From an uncultured Faecalibacterium sp. (GTDB lineage: Bacteria; Bacillota; Clostridia; Oscillospirales; Ruminococcaceae), in the NCBI GenBank assembly GCA_900772565.1, contig CAAHET010000132.1, positions 1 to 19,512 on the forward strand: a stretch of 19,512 bases of DNA. The letters are read 5' to 3'. The number at the start of each line of letters is the position of its first letter. Positions within the stretch are counted from its first letter, which is position 1. Both the position numbers and the translations under genes were made by a program. Below, one piece after another: positions 1 through 6,680 of the stretch. Under the pieces are notes generated by a model. The model made no database searches. It worked only from the letters and a program-made list of their open reading frames with translations, and was not told the origin of the DNA.

Positions 1-60
1 ATTCCCTCCCTTGGACCGTGAGGCAGGAATTTCGTTGTTACATGGTAACTAACAGTAGAC

Positions 61-89
61 AGTATAGCGCATTTTATCCGGTTCGTCAA
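61..89 (-). promoter_or_regulatory. Strong sigma-A-type promoter firing leftward out of the window
   Basis: On the minus strand a -35 box TTGACG (84-89) and a -10 box TATACT (61-66) are separated by exactly 17 bases, which is close to the bacterial housekeeping consensus. Transcription would start near position 54 and run to the left edge. The leader ends at the window edge with AAGGGAGGGAAT (1-12), which looks like a ribosome binding site, so the start codon of the next gene should lie just outside the window. The gene itself cannot be identified. An A/T-rich tract directly upstream of the -35 box (90-136) could act as an UP element. Confidence 0.85.
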
Positions 90-136
90 CCTTTTTTTGA
101 AAGTTTTTACTCAAAACTTTTGAAAGATTTTTGAAC
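90..136 (-). promoter_or_regulatory. A/T-rich tract upstream of the -35 box, possible UP element
   Basis: This stretch is almost purely A and T in an otherwise GC-rich window. It contains the 9-base word CTTTCAAAA twice on the minus strand (95-103 and 118-126), 23 bases apart, about two helical turns. It also contains an 8-base inverted repeat (100-107 with 113-120, loop 108-112). Its position just upstream of a near-consensus -35 box is where the alpha-subunit-binding UP element lies in strong promoters. The hairpin is not followed by a T run on the minus strand, so I do not read it as the leuS terminator. No clear leuS terminator is visible in 90-218. Confidence 0.5.
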
Positions 137-218
137 AGACGCTGCCGGGTGTTTCCTGCGCCAGGTCCGCCTCTGCGGGTGATGATATGTTCACGCTTAT
201 TCAGCGGAGCAGCAAAAC

Positions 219-2768
219 TCAGCCCTTGGCAGCCAGATTGACCAGACGGCCCTTGACGTAGATCTCCTTGACCAGCTGCTTGCCCTCCAGCGCGGCAGCC
301 ACAGCGGGGTCTGCCTTGGCGGTGGCAATGGCGTCCTCGGCGGTGATGTCTGCGGGCACCTTCAGACGTGCCTTCACCTTGCCGTTCACCTGCACGGCGA
401 TCTCCACAGCAGCCTCCACGCACTTGGCTTCCTCGTAGGCAGGCCACGGATAGTAGGCCAGCTGCTCGTCATGGCTGTGACCCAGCTTCTCCCACAGCTC
501 CTCGGTCATGTGGGGAGCAAAGGGGTTCAGCAGCTGTACCAGCGTCTCAAACTCGGCCTTGGTCGCACCGCCGTTGTCATACATGGCGTTGACCAGCGTC
601 ATCAGCTGGGCAATAGCGGTGTTCATCTTCAGGCCCTCGATATCTGCGCTGACCTTCTTGATGGTCTGGTGCATCAGGGTCTCCATGGCGGGGCGGTAGC
701 CATCGCCCTCCACCAGCTTATCGCTCAGTGCCCACACGCGGTCGAGGAAGCGGTTGCAGCCCGCAATGGCAGAGGTCTGCCACGGTGCAGCCTGCTCAAA
801 GTCGCCCATGAACATCTCGTACAGACGCATGGTGTCGGCACCGTACTGGTCCACCACCTCGTCGGGGTTGATGACGTTGCCAAGGCTCTTGGACATCTTC
901 ACGATGGGATGGCGTGCCATCTCGCCGTACTTCTCTTCCAGTGCCTTCTCGGCGGCCTTCTGGCTGCCGTACTCCTTGAGCAGCTTCTCCTGCTCCTCGG
1001 CGGGCAGGTTGACAAAGCTGTGGGGGTTCAGGCCAAGGATCATGCCGTGGGCAGTGCGCTTCTGGTAGGGCTCTGCCGAGGGCACCACACCGATATCGTA
1101 CAGGAACTTATGCCAGAAGCGGCTGTACAGCAGATGCAGGGTAGTGTGTTCCATGCCGCCGTTGTACCAGTCCACCGGAGACCAGTATTCCAGTGCTTCC
1201 TTGGAGGCCAGAGCATCCTTGCAGTGGGGGTCCATGTAGCGCAGGAAGTACCAGGAGGAACCGGCCCACTGGGGCATGGTGTCGGTCTCGCGGGTAGCGG
1301 GGCCGCCGCAGCAGGGGCAGGTGGTCTTGACCCAGTCCTTGTGGCGTGCCAGCGGGGACTCGCCGTCCGGGCCCGGCTCAAAGTCGGTGATGTCCGGCAA
1401 AGTCAGCGGCAGGCTGCTTTCGGGCAGGGGCTGCCAGCCGCACTTGTCGCAGTGCACCATGGGGATGGGCTCGCCCCAGTAACGCTGACGGCTGAACACC
1501 CAGTCGCGCAGCTTGTAGTTGACCTTATCGCGGCCCTTGCCGTTCTCTTCCAGCCAGGTGATCATCTTCTTTTTGGCATCGACAACGGACAGGCCGTTCA
1601 GGAAGCCGGAGTTGACCAGCGTACCGGTGGCCACATCGGTAAAGGCAGCCTCGTCCAGATTGGACGGGGTGTTGCCCTTGACCACCTCGATGATGGGCAG
1701 GCCGAACTTCTTGGCAAACTCCCAGTCGCGGGTATCGTGGGCAGGCACAGCCATGATGGCGCCGGTGCCGTAGGTGGACAAAACGTAGTCTGAGATGAAG
1801 ATGGGGATCTCGGTCTCGTTGACCGGGTTGATGCCCATCACGCCGTCCAGCTGCACGCCGGTCTTTTCCTTGTTCAGTTCGCTGCGCTCAAAGTCGCTCT
1901 TGCGGGCAGCTTCGGCCTGATAAGCCTTGACGGCATCGGCGTTCTTGATGATGCCCTTTTCCAGCCATGCCTTGAGCAGAGCGTGCTCCGGGGAGATGAC
2001 CATGTAGGTAGCACCGAACAGGGTATCGCAGCGGGTGGTGTACACAGTCAGGGTGTCACCGGCGGTGGTGCCGAAGTTCACCTCGGCACCGTGGCTGCGG
2101 CCGATCCAGTTCTTCTGCTGGGTGGCCACGCGCTCGATGTAATCCAAGCCGTCCAAGCCGTCGATCAGCTTATCGGCATAGGCGGTGATCTTGAGCATCC
2201 ACTGGCTCTTGACGCGGTGCACCACCTCGCTGCCGCAGCGCTCGCACACGCCGTTGACAACTTCCTCGTTGGCCAGCACGCACTTGCAGCCGGTGCACCA
2301 GTTGACGTTCATTTCCTTCTTGTAAGCCAGACCGTGCTTGTACAGCTGCAGGAAGATCCACTGGGTCCACTTGTAGTACTCGGGGTCGGTGGTGTTGATC
2401 TCGCGATCCCAGTCAAAGGAGAAGCCCAGCGCCTTGAGCTGGCTGCGGAAATGATCCACGTTGCTCTTGGTGACAATGGCAGGGTGGATGTGGTTCTTCA
2501 TAGCGAAGTTCTCGGTGGGCAGACCGAAGGCATCCCAGCCCATGGGGTACAGCACATTGTAGCCGTTTTTACGGCGCTTGCGGCTTACCACGTCCAGCGC
2601 GGTGTAGCTGCGAGGATGGCCGACGTGCAGGCCCGCACCCGAAGGATACGGGAACTCCACAAGGGCATAGAACTTGGGTTTTTTGTGGTCGATCTCGACA
2701 TGGAAGGTCTTTTCGTCCTCCCACACCTTCTGCCACTTGGCTTCAACAGCCTTGTAATCATACTTCAT
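219..2768 (-). CDS. leuS: Leucyl-tRNA synthetase
   Basis: This cytoplasmic enzyme of 849 residues attaches leucine to tRNA-Leu using ATP. It is full length for a bacterial LeuRS. The class I signatures are visible as HVGH at residues 48-51 and KMSKS at 624-628. The CP1 editing domain, which hydrolyses mischarged tRNA, includes TTRCDTLFG (244-252) and the GTGAIMAVPAHD segment (334-345) with its conserved aspartate. Cysteine pairs at 158/161 with 175/178 and at 440/443 with 484/487 look like zinc sites. Where many relatives have Pro in TTRPDTLFG this protein has Cys. The start has GGAG about 12 bases upstream. It is the last gene of the LCP-rsfS-leuS run, with a palindromic element in its leader. 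I see no T-box antiterminator motif before it, although many Firmicute aminoacyl-tRNA synthetase genes have one. Confidence 0.98.
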   Translation of the reverse strand: MKYDYKAVEAKWQKVWEDEKTFHVEIDHKKPKFYALVEFPYPSGAGLHVGHPRSYTALDVVSRKRRKNGYNVLYPMGWDAFGLPTENFAMKNHIHPAIVTKSNVDHFRSQLKALGFSFDWDREINTTDPEYYKWTQWIFLQLYKHGLAYKKEMNVNWCTGCKCVLANEEVVNGVCERCGSEVVHRVKSQWMLKITAYADKLIDGLDGLDYIERVATQQKNWIGRSHGAEVNFGTTAGDTLTVYTTRCDTLFGATYMVISPEHALLKAWLEKGIIKNADAVKAYQAEAARKSDFERSELNKEKTGVQLDGVMGINPVNETEIPIFISDYVLSTYGTGAIMAVPAHDTRDWEFAKKFGLPIIEVVKGNTPSNLDEAAFTDVATGTLVNSGFLNGLSVVDAKKKMITWLEENGKGRDKVNYKLRDWVFSRQRYWGEPIPMVHCDKCGWQPLPESSLPLTLPDITDFEPGPDGESPLARHKDWVKTTCPCCGGPATRETDTMPQWAGSSWYFLRYMDPHCKDALASKEALEYWSPVDWYNGGMEHTTLHLLYSRFWHKFLYDIGVVPSAEPYQKRTAHGMILGLNPHSFVNLPAEEQEKLLKEYGSQKAAEKALEEKYGEMARHPIVKMSKSLGNVINPDEVVDQYGADTMRLYEMFMGDFEQAAPWQTSAIAGCNRFLDRVWALSDKLVEGDGYRPAMETLMHQTIKKVSADIEGLKMNTAIAQLMTLVNAMYDNGGATKAEFETLVQLLNPFAPHMTEELWEKLGHSHDEQLAYYPWPAYEEAKCVEAAVEIAVQVNGKVKARLKVPADITAEDAIATAKADPAVAAALEGKQLVKEIYVKGRLVNLAAKG

Positions 2769-2844
2769 GTTTGTAATCAGCTCCAGACTTTAACCAAAAT
2801 ACCGTTGCTTGGGGGCGTATGCTTTTAAGGAGCTTCCGGTATAA

Positions 2845-2926
2845 ACCCTCTCCGTCAGGGCATTCGCCCTGTCAGCTCCCCCGAGAGGGGAGCTTTTCTG
2901 CCAACTTTCCCTATTGCGCCGCAATA
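2845..2926. repeat. Palindromic intergenic element between rsfS and leuS
   Basis: Three inverted repeats sit side by side. CAGGGC/GCCCTG pair at 2856-2861 and 2866-2871 with a 4-base loop. AGCTCCCC/GGGGAGCT pair at 2874-2881 and 2887-2894 with a 5-base loop. TATTGC/GCAATA pair at 2912-2917 and 2921-2926. An alternative outer pairing joins CCCTCTC (2846-2852) with GAGAGGG (2883-2889), enclosing the first hairpin. The pattern resembles the short palindromic repeats scattered between genes in many gut Clostridia, but I recall that only in general and cannot count copies here. On the minus strand it could also act as an attenuating structure in the leuS leader. On the plus strand the second hairpin runs into only a short T run. 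Confidence 0.6.
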
Positions 2927-2966
2927 ACGGAGCGGGTTCTGCCAGAAGCAAACCTTTTTGCCTTAA

Positions 2967-3350
2967 TTATTCAATGCTGCTATCCGGGGTCAGGTACTCT
3001 GAGATGTCCACCTGCTCGCCGTCTGCCCACAGGTGCTCCAGATCATAGTAGGCGCGGCTGTTGGGCACAAAGACGTGCACGATGACGTTGGAGTAATCCA
3101 GCAGCACCCAGTTCTTGGTGTCGTGACCCTCGGTGCTGTAAGGCTCCAGACCCTTCTGCGAAAGCTCGTACTCCACCTCATCGGCCAGAGAAGCCACCTG
3201 TGTGGTGGAGGTACCGGAGGCGATGACGAAGTAATCGGTCAGGACGGTCAGGCTTTCCACCTTGAGCACCCGCACATCCTGTGCCTTCTTCTTGTCCAGA
3301 ATCTTGGCGATCTCAATGGCAAGCGCCTTGCTGTCGTTGAAATTATCCAT
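2967..3350 (-). CDS. rsfS: Ribosomal silencing factor RsfS
   Basis: RsfS binds ribosomal protein L14 on the large subunit and blocks subunit joining when nutrients are scarce. The product is 127 residues, normal for this DUF143/Iojap-like family. The family core is clear: TDYFVIASGTS (38-48), GHDTKNWVLLDYSNVIVHVF (75-94) and YYDLEHLWAD (101-110). The frame is open further upstream to 3440, but that would overlap the LCP gene and add a low-complexity basic stretch unlike the family. The ATG at 3348-3350 has AGGGAG at good spacing, so I chose it. It lies 61 bases after the LCP stop. The usual partners nadD and yqeK are upstream, with the LCP gene inserted between yqeK and rsfS, unlike Bacillus, where yqeK and rsfS are adjacent. 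Confidence 0.97.
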   Translation of the reverse strand: MDNFNDSKALAIEIAKILDKKKAQDVRVLKVESLTVLTDYFVIASGTSTTQVASLADEVEYELSQKGLEPYSTEGHDTKNWVLLDYSNVIVHVFVPNSRAYYDLEHLWADGEQVDISEYLTPDSSIE

Positions 3351-3375
3351 GTGTTTCTCCCTTCTGTCGGAACAT

Positions 3376-3396
3376 CCCCGCACCCGGTGTGCAGGG
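3376..3396 (-). other. Intercistronic hairpin between the LCP gene and rsfS
   Basis: CCCCGCAC (76-83 of this block, 3376-3383) pairs with GTGCAGGG (3389-3396) across a 5-base loop, with a single G-T pair. No T run follows on the minus strand, so it is not a classical terminator. It could be a processing or stabilising structure between the two cistrons. Confidence 0.35.
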
Positions 3397-3411
3397 CGTT
3401 GTTTTCTGTTG

Positions 3412-4785
3412 TTACTGTCCGGTACCCGCTGCCTGACCATCGGTGGTCACAGCGCCGGAAAGGTCGGTATCGCCGCTGAGGATGGCATCGTCGGATTCCT
3501 TATCGATGCGTCCCATATACTGCACGTTGGCATCGGTGGATGCGCTGCCGTGGGGCCACTGGTCGGTGACCATGTGCAGGTCGCTTACCTCCACCGGGCC
3601 GGTGTAGGTGCAGAAATACTGGTTGAGCAGGTTTGCGATGGAGCCAGCATCCGGCACCACGCAGGAGTAGCCGGCAAAGGAGTCGGTCTTGCCCACGTTG
3701 GGCACGCCCATGAACACCGGCGTCTGCGCCAGAATGATATTGGAACTGTCAATTTTAAGGAAGGACGCCAGCAGCTTTGCAATGGTGGTGATATCCATAT
3801 CCGTGTGGATATAGTCCTTGAATATCAGCGGCAGCTGGTTCAGGATATCGGTAATGCCCATGGCGCGGGCGCGCTTGAACAGGCCTGCGTAGAAGTAGCG
3901 CTGCATATTCAGGCGGTCAATATCAGAGTTTGCGTAGCCGTCACCGTGGCGGCAGCGCACAAAGAACTCCGCCGAAGCACCATCCAGATTGCGGTAGCCC
4001 TTCAGCAGCTTGCTGCCGCCGTAGGACATATCCCGGGGGATATACACCTCGATGCCGCCGAAGTTATCCACCATTTCCACCAGTGCCTGCATATCAATGG
4101 TGACATAGTAGTCGATGGGCAGGTGGTACTGGTCGTAGATGACATCCGCCAGCGCGGCAATGCTGCCGCCGTTGGAAAGTGCCACCGAGTTGATCTGGTA
4201 GTTGGAAACGGCATAGGTCTTGCCGTTGGAGAGGGTGAGCTTGCGGTTCTGGGTGGTCACCAGCGTGTTGCGGGGAATTTGCAGCATCCGCAGCGCACCG
4301 CCCTTGATATCGAACTGGCAGTACAGGATCATATCCGTCATGCCGTCGTTGGAGGTGCTGTCGCCGTAGGTGCGTCCCTCTTCAAAGTCGATGCCGCAGA
4401 CCAGAATGTTGACCACATCGCCCTTGTACTCCTCGGCGGTCTGGATCTCCTGCACGATGGAGGGGGCACTTTCTGCCGGTCGGATGCTGTCCTCCACCTT
4501 GTTCACAAGGCTCACGCCGTACACCACCACACCGGAGATCACGGCGATCACCCCCATCACGATGGCAAAGGGCAGCCACAGCGGGGTCTTTTTCTTCTTT
4601 TTGCGGCGGCGCGGTGCATCGTTCCCTCTCATGTCGGGCTGTGCCGGACGGCGCGGCGGGGCGGCGTGCTGTGCCCCGGCAGTGCTGCGGGTGTTCTGCT
4701 CCGGGGCAGCCTGCGGGGCGCGCGCCGCCTGATCCGGGCGGCTGAGTGAGCGGTCTGTATTGATATGGCGTGGCGTCTGGCTCAT
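3412..4785 (-). CDS. LytR-CpsA-Psr (LCP) family cell-wall polymer ligase
   Basis: LCP proteins transfer undecaprenyl-linked glycopolymers such as teichoic acids or capsule onto peptidoglycan, outside the membrane. The 457-residue product has a long cytoplasmic N-terminus rich in Pro, Ala, Gln and Arg (1-58), a basic block RRRKKKKK (59-66), one membrane segment (about 69-93) and an extracellular LCP domain from about residue 125. Landmarks are NILVCGID (126-133), MLQIPRNT (167-174), GGIEVYIPRDM (243-253) and the arginine-rich RCRHGDGYANSDIDRLN (277-293), which match the family's lipid-phosphate binding positions. The C-terminal tail is Asp/Ser/Thr/Gly rich. GGAGG lies about 10 bases before the ATG, and a strong promoter lies about 70 bases upstream. 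Which polymer it attaches cannot be told from the sequence. Confidence 0.93.
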   Translation of the reverse strand: MSQTPRHINTDRSLSRPDQAARAPQAAPEQNTRSTAGAQHAAPPRRPAQPDMRGNDAPRRRKKKKKTPLWLPFAIVMGVIAVISGVVVYGVSLVNKVEDSIRPAESAPSIVQEIQTAEEYKGDVVNILVCGIDFEEGRTYGDSTSNDGMTDMILYCQFDIKGGALRMLQIPRNTLVTTQNRKLTLSNGKTYAVSNYQINSVALSNGGSIAALADVIYDQYHLPIDYYVTIDMQALVEMVDNFGGIEVYIPRDMSYGGSKLLKGYRNLDGASAEFFVRCRHGDGYANSDIDRLNMQRYFYAGLFKRARAMGITDILNQLPLIFKDYIHTDMDITTIAKLLASFLKIDSSNIILAQTPVFMGVPNVGKTDSFAGYSCVVPDAGSIANLLNQYFCTYTGPVEVSDLHMVTDQWPHGSASTDANVQYMGRIDKESDDAILSGDTDLSGAVTTDGQAAGTGQ

Positions 4786-4852
4786 GCTTTTATATCCTCC
4801 AGCTTTTCACTGCTCTGCAGAGTTTTTTACTTGCAGACCTGTCATATCTTTC

Positions 4853-4881
4853 AGTATAGCATGGTACGGCAAAATCTGCAA
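4853..4881 (-). promoter_or_regulatory. Promoter of the LCP-rsfS-leuS unit
   Basis: On the minus strand TTGCAG (4876-4881) and TATACT (4853-4858) are 17 bases apart, and the -10 box is preceded by TGC, an extended -10. The expected start is near 4846, giving a leader of about 60 bases before the LCP start codon at 4785. It lies in the 146-base gap after yqeK, so the LCP gene, rsfS and leuS can be transcribed apart from the yhbY-nadD-yqeK genes. I see no clear terminator for yqeK in the same gap. Confidence 0.85.
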
Positions 4882-4931
4882 TTGTTTTATCCGGGGATGA
4901 CCGGAACCATTTTTAACCGGTGTCCGGCTTT

Positions 4932-5510
4932 TCACCCTTCATTCTGCCCGCTGTGCGCTAAGATATCCTCATAGGCAGCCTTGCTCTCGGGGTCTAGGGG
5001 CTTACCCTCGGACAGCACAAAGCCGTTGGTCTGTTTGAGCGCCGCCAGCATGGCCGCGTCCAAGTCCTTCATTTCCAGCTTGCGCAGCTTTTCCACCCCG
5101 GGCCAGTCCCGCTCGGCACTGGTCATATCGGCCAGATACAGGATCTTGTCCAGCTGGGTCATGCCCGCCTTGCCTGCGGTATGGCAGGCGATGGCGCTGA
5201 GCACGGCTTCGTCCGTAACGCCCCATTCGGTACGCGCCAGAATGGCGGCACAAATGCCGTGCCATACCGGCGTGGGGCGTGCTTCACCGCCCTGCGCGTA
5301 TTCCGGGTGCGCCTGCATAATGGCGCGCATCTCATCCTTGGGCAGTTCCTTGGCGGCATCGTGCAAAAGCGCAGCCAGTGCGGCCTGCTCCGGGTCGGTG
5401 CCGTAGTGCTTGGCCAGCTTGACGGCCATTTTTTTCACATTGATGGTATGCTCGTAGCGCTTATCGCTCAAGCGTCCGCGCACAAACTCTTTTGCCTGTT
5501 TCAGATCCAT
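4932..5510 (-). CDS. yqeK: HD-domain hydrolase YqeK (probable symmetrical Ap4A hydrolase)
   Basis: The product has 192 residues, the usual size of YqeK. Members of this family split diadenosine tetraphosphate into two ADP, an iron-dependent reaction shown for Gram-positive homologues. The HD metal site is visible: H21, H50-D51, H84, H110 and the aspartate of ILYLADM (123-129), followed by the family stretch SAERDWPG (131-138). The start codon follows the nadD stop with no gap (TAA then ATG), with AAGGAAG inside the end of nadD, so the two are translationally linked. The pairing of an NAD-synthesis enzyme with a dinucleotide hydrolase is conserved across Firmicutes. Confidence 0.95.
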   Translation of the reverse strand: MDLKQAKEFVRGRLSDKRYEHTINVKKMAVKLAKHYGTDPEQAALAALLHDAAKELPKDEMRAIMQAHPEYAQGGEARPTPVWHGICAAILARTEWGVTDEAVLSAIACHTAGKAGMTQLDKILYLADMTSAERDWPGVEKLRKLEMKDLDAAMLAALKQTNGFVLSEGKPLDPESKAAYEDILAHSGQNEG

Positions 5511-6149
5511 TTATCTGCTACTTCCTTCTGTGTTCCGGTATAGTCCCTCCCGCCGGATGACGGCGCGCACCGCTTCCGGCAGTTCGGCTTCGCACTCTTC
5601 TCCTGCGGCAAGCCGGGCCCGCAGCTGGCTGCTGGACATGGGCAGCGCCTGCACCTGGGCAAACAGGATGCGTCCGCCCGCCGGGTCCAGCTGCTTTGCC
5701 TTTGCGTGCAGCGCCGGGGCATCGCCGATATCCCGGCTGGTGACCACCACCCGCGCAATGCGCAGAATATCCTGCCAGCGGTGCCAGCCCTCAAAGCTGA
5801 GCAGCATATCGCTGCCAATAGCAAGGTACAGCACGGCGCCGGGGTTTTCACGCGCCAGCATTTCCAGCGTGAGCACAGTATAATTGCGGCTGCCCGCTGC
5901 GGCCTGCGCCACCTCCCAGCCGCTCACTTCCAGCGGCGGCATCCCGGGCTCCTGCGCCAGCGCCGCAAAGCACCGGCACATTTCCAGCCGCAGCGCACCG
6001 GAGGCGTTCGTCCCCTCCTTAAAGGGAGAGGTGCCTGCCGGCATCACCACGATTTTATCCGGGCGCACGCGGTCTGCCGCTGCACGCAGGTTGTTCAGGT
6101 GGCCGTTATGGGGCGGGTCAAAGCTGCCGCCATAGAGAAGGATCTTCAT
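5511..6149 (-). CDS. nadD: Nicotinate-nucleotide adenylyltransferase
   Basis: NadD joins nicotinate mononucleotide and ATP to give nicotinate adenine dinucleotide and pyrophosphate, a step of NAD synthesis. The protein has 212 residues. The nucleotidyltransferase signature GGSFDPPHNGH spans residues 7-17. NYTVLTLEML (89-98), IGSDML (111-116) and the C-terminal MSSSQLR (171-177), equivalent to the ISSTxIR motif, complete the family pattern. It starts one base after the yhbY stop codon and its own stop abuts the yqeK ATG, so yhbY-nadD-yqeK form a coupled set. The ribosome binding site is weak and lies inside yhbY, which fits translational coupling. Confidence 0.97.
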   Translation of the reverse strand: MKILLYGGSFDPPHNGHLNNLRAAADRVRPDKIVVMPAGTSPFKEGTNASGALRLEMCRCFAALAQEPGMPPLEVSGWEVAQAAAGSRNYTVLTLEMLARENPGAVLYLAIGSDMLLSFEGWHRWQDILRIARVVVTSRDIGDAPALHAKAKQLDPAGGRILFAQVQALPMSSSQLRARLAAGEECEAELPEAVRAVIRREGLYRNTEGSSR

Positions 6150-6150
6150 C

Positions 6151-6447
6151 TTACTTCAGCAGGGCAGCGTAGGCGCTGTCCTTTTTCTTCTGCAGATACA
6201 GCACAAACTTGGAGCCGATGACCTGCACGCAGTCTGCACCGGTGGCCTCAGCCAGCTTGGTAGCGGCCTCGCGGGCGTTGTACATACTGTTTTCCAGCAC
6301 CTTGAGCTTGATGAGTTCCCGGGCGTCCAGACAGTCCTTCACACCTTGGATCAGGGTCTCGTCGATCTCGCCCTTACCCACAATGTAAACGGGGTCCATG
6401 GTATTTGCCTTGCCGCGCAGAATGGCGCGCTGTTTGCTAGTCAGCAT
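6151..6447 (-). CDS. yhbY: YhbY-family CRM-domain RNA-binding protein (ribosome assembly)
   Basis: This 98-residue protein is a single CRM (CRS1-YhbY) domain, a small fold that binds 23S rRNA precursors and 50S assembly particles. The opening MLTSKQRAILRGKANTMDP and the GKGEIDETLIQGVKDCLDARELIKLKVL region are typical, as is the GSKFVLY segment near the C-terminus that follows the GxxVQVIG strand. AAAGGAG lies 7 bases before the ATG at 6447. It heads the yhbY-nadD-yqeK set. In Bacillus the same neighbours are called yqeI, nadD and yqeK. A separate promoter may lie in the repeat-like segment upstream, but I could not pick one with confidence. Confidence 0.95.
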   Translation of the reverse strand: MLTSKQRAILRGKANTMDPVYIVGKGEIDETLIQGVKDCLDARELIKLKVLENSMYNAREAATKLAEATGADCVQVIGSKFVLYLQKKKDSAYAALLK

Positions 6448-6454
6448 AGTTTTT

Positions 6455-6461
6455 CTCCTTT
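6455..6461 (-). promoter_or_regulatory. Ribosome binding site of yhbY
   Basis: AAAGGAG on the minus strand, 7 bases from the ATG at 6447. It supports this start over any upstream codon and shows that yhbY starts translation independently of the repeat-like segment before it. Confidence 0.8.
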
Positions 6462-6474
6462 AAACAAAATCATA

Positions 6475-6675
6475 TTATGTGTTGCAGGCGGCGGGTACTT
6501 TCTCTGAGGACCGTCCGCTGGGGTGGGACCCTGTTGCCCGCAGGGCAATAGGGCGGGCGATGGAATGGCTCGATTCGTGTCCGAAGAGAAAGTACCCAAC
6601 GCCCGGGTCAGGCGCAGTTTCCTTTGCGTCCCCTCCCGTGAAAGGGTGAAATGAAACTGACGCAGTCAGTTTCAT
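6475..6675 (-). CDS. Doubtful 66-residue reading frame inside a repeat-like segment
   Basis: The frame opens with ATG one base after the rdgB stop codon (TGA-A-ATG) and has GGGAG only about 4 bases upstream. The product is 66 residues, without recognisable domain, signal peptide or membrane segment, and ends about 27 bases before the yhbY start. Its whole length lies within a stretch full of inverted repeats, and its start codon is buried in a 16-base perfect hairpin. I think it is more likely a by-product of a repeated element than a real protein. I have an uncertain memory of similar short hypothetical proteins in Faecalibacterium genomes, which would fit a repeat family. Confidence 0.2.
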   Translation of the reverse strand: MKLTASVSFHPFTGGDAKETAPDPGVGYFLFGHESSHSIARPIALRATGSHPSGRSSEKVPAACNT

Positions 6676-6680
6676 TTCAC
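6646..6680. repeat. Perfect 16-bp hairpin spanning the rdgB stop codon
   Basis: GTGAAATGAAACTGAC (6646-6661) and its exact complement (6665-6680) flank a 3-base loop. The rdgB stop codon (6677-6679) lies inside the right arm. On the minus strand it is not followed by a T run, so it is not a typical intrinsic terminator. It could protect the 3' end of the topA-to-rdgB transcript or be the terminal repeat of an inserted element. Confidence 0.85.

Larger units (their letters stand above)
6475..6680. repeat. Repeat-like intergenic element between rdgB and yhbY
   Basis: The segment has layered symmetry. At the rdgB side there is a perfect 16-base hairpin (6646-6661 with 6665-6680, loop GCA). Further in, GGGTACTTTCTCT (6493-6505) is matched by its exact reverse complement (6585-6597), enclosing about 80 bases. 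Between these lies an 11-base-pair hairpin (6529-6539 with 6543-6553, loop GCA) with one G-T pair. Such nested symmetry and sharp edges against two normal genes suggest a non-autonomous mobile element or a structured RNA. There is no transposase and I did not find clear target-site duplications. The hairpin at 6529-6553 pairs better as plus-strand RNA. Confidence 0.55.

Noticed and set aside
100..120. The A/T-rich inverted repeat as terminator of leuS.
   Set aside because: The stem is weak A/T and the minus strand continues with an A run instead of a T run. A promoter follows directly, so the tract fits an UP element better.
3351..3440. N-terminal extension of rsfS by 30 codons.
   Set aside because: It would overlap the LCP gene, has no ribosome binding site and no family similarity, whereas the ATG at 3350 has AGGGAG at good spacing.
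4895..4931. CCGG-rich inverted segments after yqeK as a terminator.
   Set aside because: The best stem is 5 bp with a 12-base loop and no clean T run, too weak to call.
6520..6533. GGGTGGGACC on the plus strand, which resembles the T-box core AGGGTGGNACCGCG.
   Set aside because: It is on the wrong strand for every gene in the window, lacks the CGCG part, and lies in the arm region of the repeat-like element.
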